Shown here in pieces: positions 1 through 12,339 of a stretch of DNA of 64,000 nucleotides. This DNA is from Candidatus Providencia siddallii (lineage in GTDB: Bacteria; Pseudomonadota; Gammaproteobacteria; Enterobacterales; Enterobacteriaceae): positions 248,001 through 312,000 of the forward strand of contig CVRF01000003.1 of assembly GCA_001457715.1 (NCBI GenBank), in the 5' to 3' direction. The notes under the pieces are model-generated. The model did no database searches, was not told where the DNA came from, and saw only the letters and a list, made by a program, of their open reading frames with translations. The stretch's first letter is position 1; every line of letters begins with the position of its first letter. A program made the translations under genes and the position numbers.

Positions 1-2162
<2,162 letters not shown>

Positions 2163-2290
2163 TCACAACCCAAAAATGTTTCAACAAAATACACTAAATA
2201 CAAATTGAGTTATTAATCATTTTTTATTTAAATTTTAAATAAAAAATAAAATCCAAATAATTAAAAATGTATTTTTGTTTAAAATCACTA

Positions 2291-2305
2291 AATTGTTAAA
2301 GAACA
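2291..2305 (-). promoter_or_regulatory. boxA antitermination signal in the tRNA-Glu/23S spacer
   Basis: The minus strand reads TGTTCTTTAACAATT, one base different from the enterobacterial rRNA boxA core TGCTCTTTAACA. It sits between tRNA-Glu and the 23S 5' end, where the E. coli 16S-23S spacer also has its second boxA. In that family it binds NusB-S10 to keep RNA polymerase from terminating early. Confidence 0.8.
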
Positions 2306-2373
2306 TAAAACAAAAAACAGATATCAAATATAATATAAAATATATTTATTTATATTTATTTTATTTAAAGTAG

Positions 2374-2446
2374 CGTCCCCTAGGGGATTTGAACCCCTGT
2401 TGCCGCCGTGAAAGGGCGATGTCCTTGTCCTCTAGACGAAGGGGAC
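2374..2446 (-). tRNA. gltT: tRNA-Glu (anticodon UUC)
   Basis: A 73-nt cloverleaf on the minus strand starts GTCCCCTTCG and ends CCTAGGGGACG, with anticodon TTC in a CTTTCAC loop. It is nearly identical to the tRNA-Glu that sits in the 16S-23S spacer of E. coli rrn operons. The 3' end is followed by CTA rather than CCA, so the CCA end is not encoded and must be added by the Cca enzyme. It heads the 23S transcription unit. Confidence 0.97.
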
Positions 2447-2658
2447 AATTAACAACCGACTTTTACAATACTAAATTAACAATATAAATAAATACTTTAA
2501 AAAACATAAAAACTGAAATTTTATATACAAACAAAAATTTAAAAAACAAATATTATTTTATTTTCAGAAATATCATAAACATCTAATATATTATATTAAT
2601 TTTATAATACATATTATATATTAAAAAAAATAAATAAAAAAATCATTTACCATTAAAA

Positions 2659-2686
2659 ATGGTACTACTTTTTTATAAAAAGTCAA
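2659..2686 (-). promoter_or_regulatory. Candidate promoter for tRNA-Glu-23S
   Basis: On the minus strand TTGACT (2681-2686) is followed after 16 bp by TACCAT (2659-2664), a fair sigma-70 pair about 210 bp upstream of tRNA-Glu. It is the best pair I see in the 486-bp gap between ybhL and the tRNA. The -10 overlaps a small hairpin (TACCATT/AATGGTA). Read-through from ybhL is the alternative. Confidence 0.35.
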
Positions 2687-2853
2687 GATATTTTTTATTA
2701 ACAATTTAATTTAATAAACTTAAATAAAAATATAAACAAATATATCTGCAAAATTAAAAATAAAATTTATTTTAATTTTATTAAATGAATTGTAATCAAT
2801 AATATATTATATTTCATATATATAATGTGATTATTAACTTTTATATTAAAACA

Positions 2854-2880
2854 ACCGTTGCTATATTATATAGCAACGGT
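2854..2880 (-). terminator. Hairpin downstream of ybhL
   Basis: ACCGTTGCTATA and TATAGCAACGGT form a perfect 12-bp stem with a three-base loop, 53 bp after the ybhL stop. It is G/C-richer than its surroundings, which suggests selection. On the minus strand the following bases are TGTTTTAATAT, a short U-rich tail, so an intrinsic terminator of ybhL is likely. Confidence 0.65.
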
Positions 2881-2932
2881 GTATATATCTTTAAACAATT
2901 TATTAAAATTATAAATAAATATAATAAAATAA

Positions 2933-3640
2933 TTATCGACGATTATCTAAAATACGCAATAACATTAAAAACAAATTAATAAAATCTAAATATAAAGATA
3001 ATGCTCCCATAATAGAATATTTACGCATCATTTCTTTATCATTTTCATTAATTTGTAATCCCATATTTTTTAATTTTTGTGTATCATAAGCAGTTAACAC
3101 AGCAATCACTAAAACACCAACATATGTAATCATCCAATGCATAGCTGAACTTTGCATCCAGATATTAATGATTGAAGTTAATACTATACCAATTAATGCC
3201 ATAAATAAAAAATTACCTATACCAGTCAAACTACGCTTAGTTGTATAACCATAAAAACTTAATGCACCAAACATAATTGCTGTAATAACAAAAGTACTAG
3301 CAATAGATTCACCTGTATAAACTGCCAATACAACAGAAGTAGTTAATCCAGTAAGCAATGAATACAACATAAACATACCAGTTGCTAAAGCAGCACTTAA
3401 TTTTGGTAATAAAAAAGTTAATCCCATAACTAAACTTAGTTCAGCAATAATCATACAAAAAAATAAAACATTATTTGTCGCGATAGTAATAAAAATTCCA
3501 CTATTTAATGAATACATTGCTACAAATGCAGTTAATAAAAGACCAGCTACCATCCATCCATATACTTGCGATAAAAATGATTGGACACCTGTATTAACTC
3601 TTTGAATAATAGAATAATTACGTTGATCAAATTGATTCAT
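2933..3640 (-). CDS. ybhL: Bax inhibitor-1 family inner-membrane protein YbhL
   Basis: A 235-residue protein with about seven hydrophobic segments spanning residues 28-232, the usual length and topology of the BI-1/YccA-YbhL family. YTTKR at 132-136 and YDTQKLKNMG at 185-194 match E. coli YbhL rather than YccA, and LYLDFINLFLMLLR at 216-229 is the family's C-terminal helix. The cellular role in bacteria is not settled; members are proposed to conduct calcium or protons. An AGG Shine-Dalgarno precedes the ATG. In E. coli ybhL lies beyond bioD, uvrB and moaA-E, and here it is likewise beyond bioD with those genes missing. Confidence 0.95.
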   Translation of the reverse strand: MNQFDQRNYSIIQRVNTGVQSFLSQVYGWMVAGLLLTAFVAMYSLNSGIFITIATNNVLFFCMIIAELSLVMGLTFLLPKLSAALATGMFMLYSLLTGLTTSVVLAVYTGESIASTFVITAIMFGALSFYGYTTKRSLTGIGNFLFMALIGIVLTSIINIWMQSSAMHWMITYVGVLVIAVLTAYDTQKLKNMGLQINENDKEMMRKYSIMGALSLYLDFINLFLMLLRILDNRR

Positions 3641-3704
3641 GACAGCTACCTTTTAAATAAGTCTATTTGAGTTATACATCATTACTTGATGTAATTCTCT
3701 TCAT

Positions 3705-3734
3705 ATTTTAGCATAAAAAAATATCTTTTGACAA
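3705..3734 (-). promoter_or_regulatory. Promoter of ybhL with extended -10
   Basis: The minus strand carries TTGTCA (3729-3734), an 18-bp spacer and TAAAAT (3705-3710) preceded by TG, giving an extended -10 of the form TGNTAAAAT. The start point would lie about 60 bp before the ybhL ATG. A small hairpin (TACATC/GATGTA) falls in the leader. Confidence 0.55.
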
Positions 3735-4321
3735 ACTTGTATTCTTAATTTAACAAAAAACTTTTATATAAACCTATACTTTAAATTATTTTTTATAACT
3801 ATATTTTATACAAAAATTATATACATAAATAATTAAATAGAATCAAATAATAATTAATAAGAAAATAAAATATTTTTAATTAATTTATTTTAAATAAATA
3901 AAATATATAATTTTAAATTAATATCATTATATTTTTATTTTTTAAAATATTTTATTCTATAAAGATTAATCAAAATTATAACATATATTATTTACTTATA
4001 TAAAAAATATTAGTTATTTTAAATAAACTAAATATTTTATTTAATACAACATATTTATTTTCATAAATTTACTATCTACATAATTTTATATAAAAACATA
4101 TAAATAAATATTATTTTAATATAAAGTCAAACAAATTTCTTAAAATAAAAATCATATTCATTAAAACTCATATTCAATAAAAAAATATATATCAGATACT
4201 AATTAAAATTTTATATGCAATTTAAATTACAATTATTATGTTTTTTAAAAATTTTTAACAAAAAATAAATTTTTTATCTAAACATAGGTAATAATAAATT
4301 ATATAAATATAATTTATTATC

Positions 4322-4381
4322 AAGTTTAATATTTAAATATTTAACATATTTAAATATTAAACATATTTAAATATTAAACTT
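4322..4381. repeat. Inverted repeat with a nested 17-bp tandem duplication
   Basis: A 19-bp arm (4322-4340) is perfectly complementary to 4363-4381. Between and into the right arm there are two adjacent copies of the 17-bp unit CATATTTAAATATTAAA (4345-4361, 4362-4378). All is A/T except a few C or G, and it lies in the gene-free stretch beside bioD. Confidence 0.7.
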
Positions 4382-5067
4382 AAATTTAATAAAAAAATAA
4401 TATATAATATTATTATGTTTAAATTTTTTAAAAAAACATAATACATAAATATTAGATAGCTATTATAATTAATTAATACAATAATTATAATTCCAACCAT
4501 TATTATACAAATAATACAAATTAGATAATTTTATTATCTTAATTACAATTCTTATTTACAAAATAAATAAATTTTTATTTTCTAAATATTATTTTTTAAA
4601 AAATATAAAAATATATTTTATAATTTTTAATAAATTACTTATATTAAAATAATATAAAAATATATTTTTATATTATTTAATAATTTTATAATTATATTAT
4701 ATATACTATATTAAAAAAAATAAAATTTAATTCATACATTATAATTTTTTAAATTAAGTTATACTATTTTAAATTTCTAATAAATACCAAGCTAAATTAA
4801 TATAAAATTATAACTTTATAATCTTTTTAAATTTAAATATTAATACGCTTTAACTTAAATAAAATATACATTTTAAAATATTACCTTATTAATAAATCAT
4901 TTTACTATATATCTATAAAATAGATATATTAAATTTACGTTATATAAAACACAAAATTAACAAGTTAATAAATACAAATATATTAAATTTAATTATTATA
5001 AATAATACATAACATAATCATTTAATAATAACTATTTTTTAATACAAAATCATAGAATAATATCTAA

Positions 5068-5748
5068 TTAAATTAATAGAGATAAATTTAAATAATCACC
5101 GAGAAATAATTTAATTTTATTTAATCCCAAATAAGGTATAACACCTAAACAAGGAGCTTCAATCATATAATCAAGAGTTAAAAGATACTCATTTTTATAA
5201 ATAACATCATTTTCAATTTCATTTGCTATCCATCCAAGCAAAGATAAACCTGACGATAAAATAGATTTAGCAGTAAGCAATGCATGATTAATACATCCTA
5301 ATTTTATAGCAACAACTAAAATAACAGAAAGTCTATGCTCTAACACCCAATCAGCATAAGTTTTATCCATCGATAATGGGGTAAACCAACCACCTGCTCC
5401 CTCTATTATTATCCACTTAGATAATAATTGCAATTTTTTTAAACCAGAACTCATTAAAGAAAACTCAATTGGTTTTCCTATTTTTTTACTAATAATATTA
5501 GGAGGAGCTTCTTCTTGAAACGAAATAGGATTAATAAAATCATATGATAAATTAAAATAACTATTAGCTTGTAATGCTAAAGCATCATTATTACGTAAAC
5601 CAGAAGATGTAATTTTACCACCAGAAGATACTGGTTTATACCCAACTGGGTTATATCCAAATTTTGAAGCAGCTTGTAATAATGCACAACTTGCTAATGT
5701 TTTACCTACAGATGTATCAGTACCAGTTACAAAATATGTTTTAATCAC
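5068..5748 (-). CDS. bioD: Dethiobiotin synthetase BioD
   Basis: This ATP-dependent carboxylase closes the ureido ring of dethiobiotin from 7,8-diaminopelargonate and CO2, the penultimate step of biotin synthesis. The 226 residues match the family length. A P-loop GTDTSVGKT is at 9-17 and the EGAGGWF substrate loop at 116-122; both are intact. The ATG overlaps the end of bioC by 8 bp, so translation of the two is probably coupled. It is the last gene of bioBFCD, as in E. coli. Confidence 0.97.
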   Translation of the reverse strand: MIKTYFVTGTDTSVGKTLASCALLQAASKFGYNPVGYKPVSSGGKITSSGLRNNDALALQANSYFNLSYDFINPISFQEEAPPNIISKKIGKPIEFSLMSSGLKKLQLLSKWIIIEGAGGWFTPLSMDKTYADWVLEHRLSVILVVAIKLGCINHALLTAKSILSSGLSLLGWIANEIENDVIYKNEYLLTLDYMIEAPCLGVIPYLGLNKIKLFLGDYLNLSLLI

Positions 5749-6526
5749 GATAAATTACTCCAAAAACAGTGTGATAAGTTAAAGGAAACATATGATTTAT
5801 TTTTTGATAAGCTGTTGACAATTTAATTAAACTACGTTTTGTGATTAACCTAGATTTACGACCAGAATTTAAATGTGTAGCACCTACACCTTTGAGTGAA
5901 TACAACAATGAATTAATATCACGAAAATATATAGTATCCTTTTGAATATATAATTGATTACGCCATATTTCACAACAACGGACAATTTCACGATAACTTA
6001 AAAAATTATTAACATGCGAAAAATCATCTAATATTTTCCATGCTTCAGATAGTTCATTTAACGTGTTCTCGGCTAATGTAGTAAATACAATAATTCCACC
6101 TATTTTAGTTACTCTATAAAATTCATGTAACGTCTTATTAAGATTACTACACCATTGAATAGCTAAATTAGAAAATACAACATCAAATATATTGTTTTCA
6201 GTTGGCATTGACTCAATATCAGCACATAAGTAATTACAAGCAGAATCTTTATTTTTTGCAACTTCTATCATACCAGATGATAAATCTAAAGCAGTCACCT
6301 TTAATCCACGATCTCTCATGATTTTACTAAAAAACCCAGTACCACATCCAGCATCTAAAATATCAAAAAATTTATTTCTTTGACGATTTTTAAGTTCATA
6401 TTCTAATTTATATAATAACTGATAACCTATATCCTTTTGATAAGTAGCTATTAGATCATATTTTTTAGCTGCTCTAGTAAATGCATCAGCAATCTTTCGT
6501 TTTTCATTATACAAACACAAAGTCAT
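5741..6526 (-). CDS. bioC: Malonyl-ACP O-methyltransferase BioC
   Basis: This SAM-dependent enzyme methylates malonyl-ACP, which lets fatty-acid synthesis build the pimeloyl chain for biotin. The 261 residues show motif I LDAGCGTGF at 57-65 and SNLAIQWC near 129-136, as in E. coli BioC; GVGATHLNSGR lies near 215-225. It overlaps bioF by 20 bp and bioD by 8 bp. No gene for a pimeloyl-ACP methyl ester esterase (bioH type) is in the window, so that partner must be elsewhere. Confidence 0.95.
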   Translation of the reverse strand: MTLCLYNEKRKIADAFTRAAKKYDLIATYQKDIGYQLLYKLEYELKNRQRNKFFDILDAGCGTGFFSKIMRDRGLKVTALDLSSGMIEVAKNKDSACNYLCADIESMPTENNIFDVVFSNLAIQWCSNLNKTLHEFYRVTKIGGIIVFTTLAENTLNELSEAWKILDDFSHVNNFLSYREIVRCCEIWRNQLYIQKDTIYFRDINSLLYSLKGVGATHLNSGRKSRLITKRSLIKLSTAYQKINHMFPLTYHTVFGVIYRD

Positions 6527-7664
6527 TCAAAGCCTCCAACAATATATCAATATCACTTTGTTGATGCATTGCGTTTAATGTAACACGAAGTCTTGCACTA
6601 CCTAAAGGTACTGTTGGAGGTCTAATAGCTTGAACCCAAATATATTTTTTTTCACGCAAAAACCTTGAAAGCTTTTGACTTTGACTATTGCTGCCAATAA
6701 TCAATGGTTGAATTGCAGTAGTTGAAGAAGATAATCTTATATATTTTAGATTAAAATTATCACGAAAATATTTAATATTGTTATTAAGCTTTGCTCTGGC
6801 AATATCTGCTAATTGAATCTGTTTAACCGCTTCAGAAATAGCTACAGCTTGTGCTGGAGGCATAGAAGTGCTATATATTAAATGACGAGCTTTCTGAATA
6901 AAAAAATCTGATATTTGTTTATCACACAATACTGCTGCTCCACTTAAACCGAATGCTTTACCAAATGTAACAACCAAAATCTCTGGTTTAATACCATATA
7001 AATCACAACTACCACGTCCTTTATTTCCAACAACACCTATCCCATGAGCATCATCTACCATTAACCATGCATTATGTTTAATAGCTATATTATATAACTC
7101 ATCAATTGGCGCAGCATCACCATCCATACTGAAAATACCTTCAGTAATAACTAATGTTTTTCCTGGAAATGAAATTTTAATTAAATTATCTAATGAATCT
7201 ATTCTATTATGATGAAACCTGCGTACTTGTGCATTTGTGTGTATAGAAGCTTCAATAATAGAAGCATGACTTAATTTATCTGCAAGAATGCGATCTTTTT
7301 TAGTCATTAATGCCGAAATCACAGCTTGATTTGCAGCAAAACCGGAAATAAACAACAATGCATTCGAATACCCCAGCCATTCTGCTAATTTAAATTCAAG
7401 ATTATTATGAGCTTTTGTATAACCGATAATATGACCAGATCCACCGCTACCAAGACCATATTGATCAATCCCATTTTTCCACATATTTATTACCATTTGA
7501 TTACAACTAATTCCTAAATAATCATTAGATGAAAAATTCAAATAAGTTTTCCCACAAAAACTTAGTTTCCTACTATTAGAAATATCAATACAACATCTCT
7601 CACGCCAAATTGATGTTTTTTTATATAACTTTATTTGGTTTTCAATAAATAATTTCCAAGTCAT
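6507..7664 (-). CDS. bioF: 8-amino-7-oxononanoate synthase BioF
   Basis: This PLP enzyme condenses pimeloyl-ACP with alanine. At 385 residues it has the family length. The PLP lysine is K236 in TFGKAFGLSG; the ring-stacking and phosphate-binding motifs GSGGSGHIIG (72-81) and DDAHGIG (204-210) are present. Its ATG shares one base with the bioB stop, and its end overlaps bioC by 20 bp. It is a paralogue of kbl at 47171-48367, and both keep the full active site. Confidence 0.97.
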   Translation of the reverse strand: MTWKLFIENQIKLYKKTSIWRERCCIDISNSRKLSFCGKTYLNFSSNDYLGISCNQMVINMWKNGIDQYGLGSGGSGHIIGYTKAHNNLEFKLAEWLGYSNALLFISGFAANQAVISALMTKKDRILADKLSHASIIEASIHTNAQVRRFHHNRIDSLDNLIKISFPGKTLVITEGIFSMDGDAAPIDELYNIAIKHNAWLMVDDAHGIGVVGNKGRGSCDLYGIKPEILVVTFGKAFGLSGAAVLCDKQISDFFIQKARHLIYSTSMPPAQAVAISEAVKQIQLADIARAKLNNNIKYFRDNFNLKYIRLSSSTTAIQPLIIGSNSQSQKLSRFLREKKYIWVQAIRPPTVPLGSARLRVTLNAMHQQSDIDILLEALNDFVFV

Positions 7665-8704
7665 TAATCCGCCGCATTATAAAATTGTAAATCTTCAGTA
7701 TTTGATGCTACTTGAGTTAAATCAAAATTTTTTTGATTATCGCTGACTTCATCAATATCAATACATTCATGCTTAATATCTAATTTTTTAAATAATAATA
7801 AATCTTTATTTTCATTAGTATTAGAGCTAGTTAAAAGTTTACATCCATAAAAAACAGAATTTGCTCCAGCCATAAAACATAAAGCTTGAGTCTGCTCATT
7901 CATATATTCACGACCAGCCGATAAACGTATATAAGAACTCGGCATCATAATACGAGTAACAGCTATAGTGCGAATAAAATCAAAATGATCGATATCTTCA
8001 TTATCAACAATAGGAGTTCCTTTAATTTTTATTAACATATTAATCGGTATGCTTTCAGGTGGTTTAGGTAAATTAGCTAATTGCGACAACAACGATGCTC
8101 TATCAACAACTTTTTCTCCAAGTCCGACGATTCCACCAGAACAAACCTTAATTCCAGCCTCTCTAATATTTTCTAATGTATCTAAACGATCTTGATAAGT
8201 ACGTGTTGTTATAATCTTATCATAATACTCTTTAGAGGTATCAAGATTATGATTATAATAATCAAGACCAGCTTTTGCTAATTTTGATGCTTGGGAGCGA
8301 TTAATCATACCAAGAGTCATGCACGTTTCTAAACCCAACGCCTTAACTTCCTTAATCATTGTCTCAAGAGGAAGCATGTCACGTTCTTTCGGATTACGCC
8401 ATGCTGCTCCCATACAAAAACGTGTCGCTCCTGATAACTTTGCTTTTTTTGCTGACTCAATAACATGATTAACTTCAATTAATTTTTTTGTTTTTAAACC
8501 AGTTTTATAATGAGAACTTTGAGCGCAATATTTACAATCCTCTGGACATAAACCTGTTTTTATAGATAATAATGCGCTTACTTGTATTCGCTGTGGATCA
8601 AAATGTTGTCTATGAATTTTTTGTGCTTTAAATAATAATTCAAAAAAAGGAATTAAAAATAATTTATTTGCTTGTTCTGTTGTCCACTTTTTTAGTTGTT
8701 CCAT
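7664..8704 (-). CDS. bioB: Biotin synthase BioB
   Basis: This radical-SAM enzyme inserts sulfur into dethiobiotin. With the start at 8704 the protein has 346 residues, exactly as in E. coli, and the radical-SAM cysteines fall at C53, C57 and C60 (CPEDCKYC). An upstream in-frame ATG at 8710 is less likely because the GGAG Shine-Dalgarno would touch it, whereas it lies 7 nt before the chosen ATG. YNHNLDT and the C-terminal FYNAAD are conserved. First gene of bioBFCD; it is transcribed divergently from bioA. Confidence 0.97.
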   Translation of the reverse strand: MEQLKKWTTEQANKLFLIPFFELLFKAQKIHRQHFDPQRIQVSALLSIKTGLCPEDCKYCAQSSHYKTGLKTKKLIEVNHVIESAKKAKLSGATRFCMGAAWRNPKERDMLPLETMIKEVKALGLETCMTLGMINRSQASKLAKAGLDYYNHNLDTSKEYYDKIITTRTYQDRLDTLENIREAGIKVCSGGIVGLGEKVVDRASLLSQLANLPKPPESIPINMLIKIKGTPIVDNEDIDHFDFIRTIAVTRIMMPSSYIRLSAGREYMNEQTQALCFMAGANSVFYGCKLLTSSNTNENKDLLLFKKLDIKHECIDIDEVSDNQKNFDLTQVASNTEDLQFYNAAD

Positions 8705-8734
8705 AATCATTCTCCAATTGAAAAAGTTCTTGCT

Positions 8735-8762
8735 AGTTTAAATATTGTGTTTATCATGTCAA
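8735..8762 (-). promoter_or_regulatory. Promoter of bioBFCD in the bioA-bioB gap
   Basis: On the minus strand a perfect TTGACA (8757-8762) is followed by 16 bp and TAAACT (8735-8740), about 20 bp before the GGAG ribosome site of bioB. A 14-bp perfect palindrome AACTTAATTAAGTT (8761-8774) touches the -35. I do not see the BirA operator pair (TTGTAAACC/GGTTTACAA) that overlaps this position in E. coli. Confidence 0.5.
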
Positions 8763-8806
8763 CTTAATTAAGTTATAAAAAATTCCAGTCTACTAAAAAT
8801 ACTAAA

Positions 8807-10090
8807 ATGTACAATAAACTAAATAATATAGATATTAATTTTGATGCTAAACATATTTGGCATCCTTATACATCAATGAACAAACCAACACCTGTTTATC
8901 CGATAATTAAAGCTCAAGGAGTTGAACTTGTAATGGCTAATGGAAAAAAAATAATAGATGGAATGTCTTCATGGTGGTCAGCCATTCATGGATACAATCA
9001 CCCTATTTTAAATAAAGCTGCTATTAAACAGATTAAAAAAATGTCTCATATAATGTTTGGTGGAATTACACATAAACCAGCTATAAATTTATGTAAACAA
9101 CTGATAACGATAACACCTGACCCTTTAGAATGCGTTTTTCTTGCAGATTCAGGATCAGTTGCAATTGAAATCGCCCTTAAAATGGCATTACAATATTGGC
9201 AAGCTAAAAAAGAAATACGTTACCATTTTCTAACATTAAAATACGGATATCATGGGGATACTTTTGGAGCAATGTCAGTTAGTGATCCAGATAATTCTAT
9301 GCATAATTTATATAAAAATTATTTACCAAAACATATTTTTATAGATCCACCAAAATCCGGATTTTATGATAAATGGGATTTTAATGATTTAGATATACTG
9401 AAAAAAGAATTAGAAATAAATAATAATAAAATTGCAGCAATAATCCTTGAACCTATTGTTCAAGGAGTTGGAGGTATGCACTTTTATCATTATGAATATT
9501 TAAAAGGTGTACGTCAATTATGTAATCAATATAATATTTTACTGATTATAGACGAAATAGCTACTGGTTTTGGACGCACAGGTAAATTATTTGCTTGTAA
9601 TTATGCAGATATTTCTCCAGATATTATGTGTTTAGGAAAATCGATAAGTGGTGGATACGTTACGCTTTCAGCAACAATAACCACAAGATCTATTGCTGAA
9701 ACCATTAGTAATGGCGATGCTGGTTGCTTTATGCATGGCCCAACATTTATGGGTAACCCTCTTGCTTGTGCAATTGCTAATGCTAATATATCCCTTTTGT
9801 TAAAAAATCCATGGCAAAAAACTATTAAAAATATTGAAAAACAATTAACTATTGAGCTCTCACCTTTATCTTCCTATAACAACGTAAAAAACGTTCGCGT
9901 TTTAGGTGCTATTGGTGTCGTTGAAATGAAAAAACCAGTGGATTCTATTTTTTTACAAAAAATCTTTATAACTCATGGAGTTTGGATTAGACCTTTTGGT
10001 AATCTTATTTATATAACACCACCTTACATTATTACAAAAGATCAACTAACAAAAATAACTAAAGCAATAACAAATGTATTAAAATATTAA
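8807..10090 (+). CDS. bioA: Adenosylmethionine-8-amino-7-oxononanoate aminotransferase BioA
   Basis: This class III PLP aminotransferase uses SAM as amino donor to make 7,8-diaminopelargonate from the BioF product. The 427 residues match the E. coli length. HIWHPYTSM at 16-24 and SSWWSAIHGY at 54-63 are BioA-specific; the cofactor-binding D249 (IIDEIATGFGR) and the Schiff-base lysine K278 (CLGKSISGG) are present. It is divergent from bioB with only about 100 bp between the starts. Together with bioBFCD it completes the late biotin pathway. Confidence 0.97.
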   Translation: MYNKLNNIDINFDAKHIWHPYTSMNKPTPVYPIIKAQGVELVMANGKKIIDGMSSWWSAIHGYNHPILNKAAIKQIKKMSHIMFGGITHKPAINLCKQLITITPDPLECVFLADSGSVAIEIALKMALQYWQAKKEIRYHFLTLKYGYHGDTFGAMSVSDPDNSMHNLYKNYLPKHIFIDPPKSGFYDKWDFNDLDILKKELEINNNKIAAIILEPIVQGVGGMHFYHYEYLKGVRQLCNQYNILLIIDEIATGFGRTGKLFACNYADISPDIMCLGKSISGGYVTLSATITTRSIAETISNGDAGCFMHGPTFMGNPLACAIANANISLLLKNPWQKTIKNIEKQLTIELSPLSSYNNVKNVRVLGAIGVVEMKKPVDSIFLQKIFITHGVWIRPFGNLIYITPPYIITKDQLTKITKAITNVLKY

Positions 10091-10122
10091 TTTTAATTTA
10101 ATTTTTTATAAGAGTATTCTAA

Positions 10123-10818
10123 ATGGTTATAACTAAAGTAGTTTTAATAAGACACGGAGAAAGTTTGTGGAATAAAGAGAATAGATTTACTGGTTGGGTT
10201 GATATAGATTTATCAGACAAAGGACGAAAAGAAGCAAAAATTGCAGGTAATCTTTTAAAAGATAAAGGATTTATTTTTGATTTAGCTTATACATCTATGT
10301 TAAAACGAGCAATCCATACATTATGGAGTATTCTCGATCAACTCGAGCAACAATGGTTACCAATTAAAAAAAGTTGGAAACTAAATGAACGGCATTACGG
10401 TGCTTTACAAGGATTAAATAAATCAGAAACTATAGCTAAATTTGGTAATGAACAAGTTAAACTATGGCGACGAAGTTTTAACATATCACCACCGTGTTTA
10501 ACAAAAAATAATTTATATCATCCAAAATATGATATACGTTACTCAAAATTATCAGGTAATAAAATACCTTTAACTGAGAGTTTAGCTGATACTTTCAATC
10601 GAGTTATCCCTTATTGGAAAAAAATAATTAAACCAAATATTATTGCAGGAAAAAAAATTATTATTACTGCACATGGTAATTCATTACGTGCTCTAATAAA
10701 ATATCTAGATAACATAAATGAAGATGAAATTATTAATTTAAATATCCCAACAGCTTTTCCAATAATTTATGAATTTGATAAAAATATTAAACCAATTAAA
10801 CGATACTATCTAATATAA
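10123..10818 (+). CDS. gpmA: 2,3-bisphosphoglycerate-dependent phosphoglycerate mutase
   Basis: Glycolytic enzyme interconverting 3- and 2-phosphoglycerate. The phosphohistidine is H11 in LIRHGES, and the second active-site His is H184 in [20 protein letters not shown] at 88-97 is also intact. It has 231 residues against about 250 in E. coli and stops soon after the core fold, so the flexible C-terminal tail that closes over the active site is lost. It follows bioA by 32 bp on the same strand. In E. coli gpmA also lies between the bio and nadA loci. Confidence 0.95.
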   Translation: MVITKVVLIRHGESLWNKENRFTGWVDIDLSDKGRKEAKIAGNLLKDKGFIFDLAYTSMLKRAIHTLWSILDQLEQQWLPIKKSWKLNERHYGALQGLNKSETIAKFGNEQVKLWRRSFNISPPCLTKNNLYHPKYDIRYSKLSGNKIPLTESLADTFNRVIPYWKKIIKPNIIAGKKIIITAHGNSLRALIKYLDNINEDEIINLNIPTAFPIIYEFDKNIKPIKRYYLI

Positions 10819-11040
10819 ATTTAATTAACACAAATAATATTTTATTATATTATTTATTGATATATTTATTATCAATAGTTTATATAAAAATTTAATTTTT
10901 AATAAAAATTAAAACATAGTACAATATATATTGTTAATTTCAAATAAATACTTATTAATAATAAGTCACTTACAATTTATGATCAAATAAAAAAAAATAT
11001 TTTTTATATATTACAATATAAGATAAACAGATAATTAATA

Positions 11041-12087
11041 TCAGTTGTTACATTTTAAAGTATCAGCAAACATTAACATTCTTTTTAAAGGAATTAACGC
11101 TTTTTCTATTAAATCCTCATTCAATTGGATTTGATGATTTTTACCATTTTCTAATGCATCCAAAATACCATGCAAACTATTCATTGTCATCCAAGGACAA
11201 TGAGCACACGCTCTGCAAACTGCTCCAGCACCTCCAGTAGGGGCGATATAAAGAGATTTTTCTGGAACTACTAACTGCATTTTATAAAAAATTCTTTTAT
11301 CAGTAGCAACTATTATTGATTTATTTGGTAATATCTTCGCTGCTTTTATTAACTGACTAGTTGATCCTACTACATCTGCGATATCAATTATATCCTTAGG
11401 TGATTCTGGATGAACTAATACCGCTGCATCTGGATACATTTTCTTCATCATTTTTAATGATTGACTTTTAAATTCATCATGAACTATACACGTACCTTTC
11501 CAACATAAAATATCCGCAGCTGTCTTTTCTTGAATATAGTTACCTAAATGACGATCTGGTGCCCAAATAATTTTTTGACCTAAATTCTTTAGATATTTAA
11601 TTAAATCAACAGCAATACTAGATGTTATTACCCAATCTGACCTGGCTTTAACAGCTGCTGAAGTATTAGCGTAAACTACAACAGTTCTATCTATATTTTC
11701 ATTACAAAATTGTATGAAATCTTTTTCAGGGCAATTGATATCCAAAGAACATTGCGATTCTAAAGTTGGCATCAATATATTTTTTTTAGGACTTAAAATT
11801 TTTGCTGTTTCCCCCATAAATTTAACACCAGCGACTATTAGTGTTATTGCTGGATGAGACGCTCCAAAACGTGCCATTTCTAAAGAATCTGCTACACATC
11901 CACCTGTTTTTTCCGCTAATATTTGAATCTCTGGACTTGTATAATAATGAGCAACTATAACAGCATTTTTTTTGTTTAATAACGATTGGATATGCTTATA
12001 ATAAAACGCTATTTCATTTGGATTTAATATTTTTGGCTTTGTTGGAAATGGATAAACTGATTGATTAAAATCAATAAATTTACTCAT
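11041..12087 (-). CDS. nadA: Quinolinate synthase NadA
   Basis: This 4Fe-4S enzyme condenses iminoaspartate with dihydroxyacetone phosphate to quinolinate, the start of de novo NAD synthesis. The 348 residues match E. coli, and the three cluster ligands fall at the E. coli positions C113, C200 and C297 (CAHCPWM). The partner NadB is not in the window; nadD, a later step, is at 39726-40388. In E. coli nadA likewise lies next to the tol-pal cluster, with lysine and valine tRNA genes between; those tRNAs are absent here. Confidence 0.97.
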   Translation of the reverse strand: MSKFIDFNQSVYPFPTKPKILNPNEIAFYYKHIQSLLNKKNAVIVAHYYTSPEIQILAEKTGGCVADSLEMARFGASHPAITLIVAGVKFMGETAKILSPKKNILMPTLESQCSLDINCPEKDFIQFCNENIDRTVVVYANTSAAVKARSDWVITSSIAVDLIKYLKNLGQKIIWAPDRHLGNYIQEKTAADILCWKGTCIVHDEFKSQSLKMMKKMYPDAAVLVHPESPKDIIDIADVVGSTSQLIKAAKILPNKSIIVATDKRIFYKMQLVVPEKSLYIAPTGGAGAVCRACAHCPWMTMNSLHGILDALENGKNHQIQLNEDLIEKALIPLKRMLMFADTLKCNN

Positions 12088-12339
12088 CTTTGCTCCTAAA
12101 TTAAATTTTATATATACTAAACATAATCAAGATTTTTATAAAAAGAAATAATTTATATAAATTATACAAAAATAACTTATAAAATAATATTTTTACAGCT
12201 ATACTTTTATTTATAAAAAAAACAAAACACAATTTATTATAAAATTAGTGATAACAAATTAAATTTAAAATTTTATTATTTTTTTAAAAACTATATATAT
12301 TCACATAAAAACAATCGTAATTTTTTATAAAATACTTAT

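Larger units (their letters stand above)
2447..2932. other. Spacer between ybhL and tRNA-Glu; no 16S gene
   Basis: These 486 bp are A/T-rich. They hold the ybhL terminator (2854-2880) and a candidate promoter (2659-2686). They are far too short for the 1.5-kb 16S gene that normally precedes tRNA-Glu and 23S. No other gene is seen. Confidence 0.8.
3641..5067. other. 1.4-kb A/T-rich spacer between ybhL and bioD
   Basis: Apart from the ybhL promoter and a repeat at 4322-4381, I see no coding potential or RNA gene. In E. coli this position holds uvrB, ybhK and moaA-E; I searched by eye for UvrB motifs on the minus strand and found none. It is probably the eroded remains of deleted genes. Confidence 0.6.

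Noticed and set aside
3641-5067. Search for uvrB or moa gene remains
   Set aside because: No motif of UvrB or the Moa proteins could be read in any frame; the stretch is too A/T-rich.
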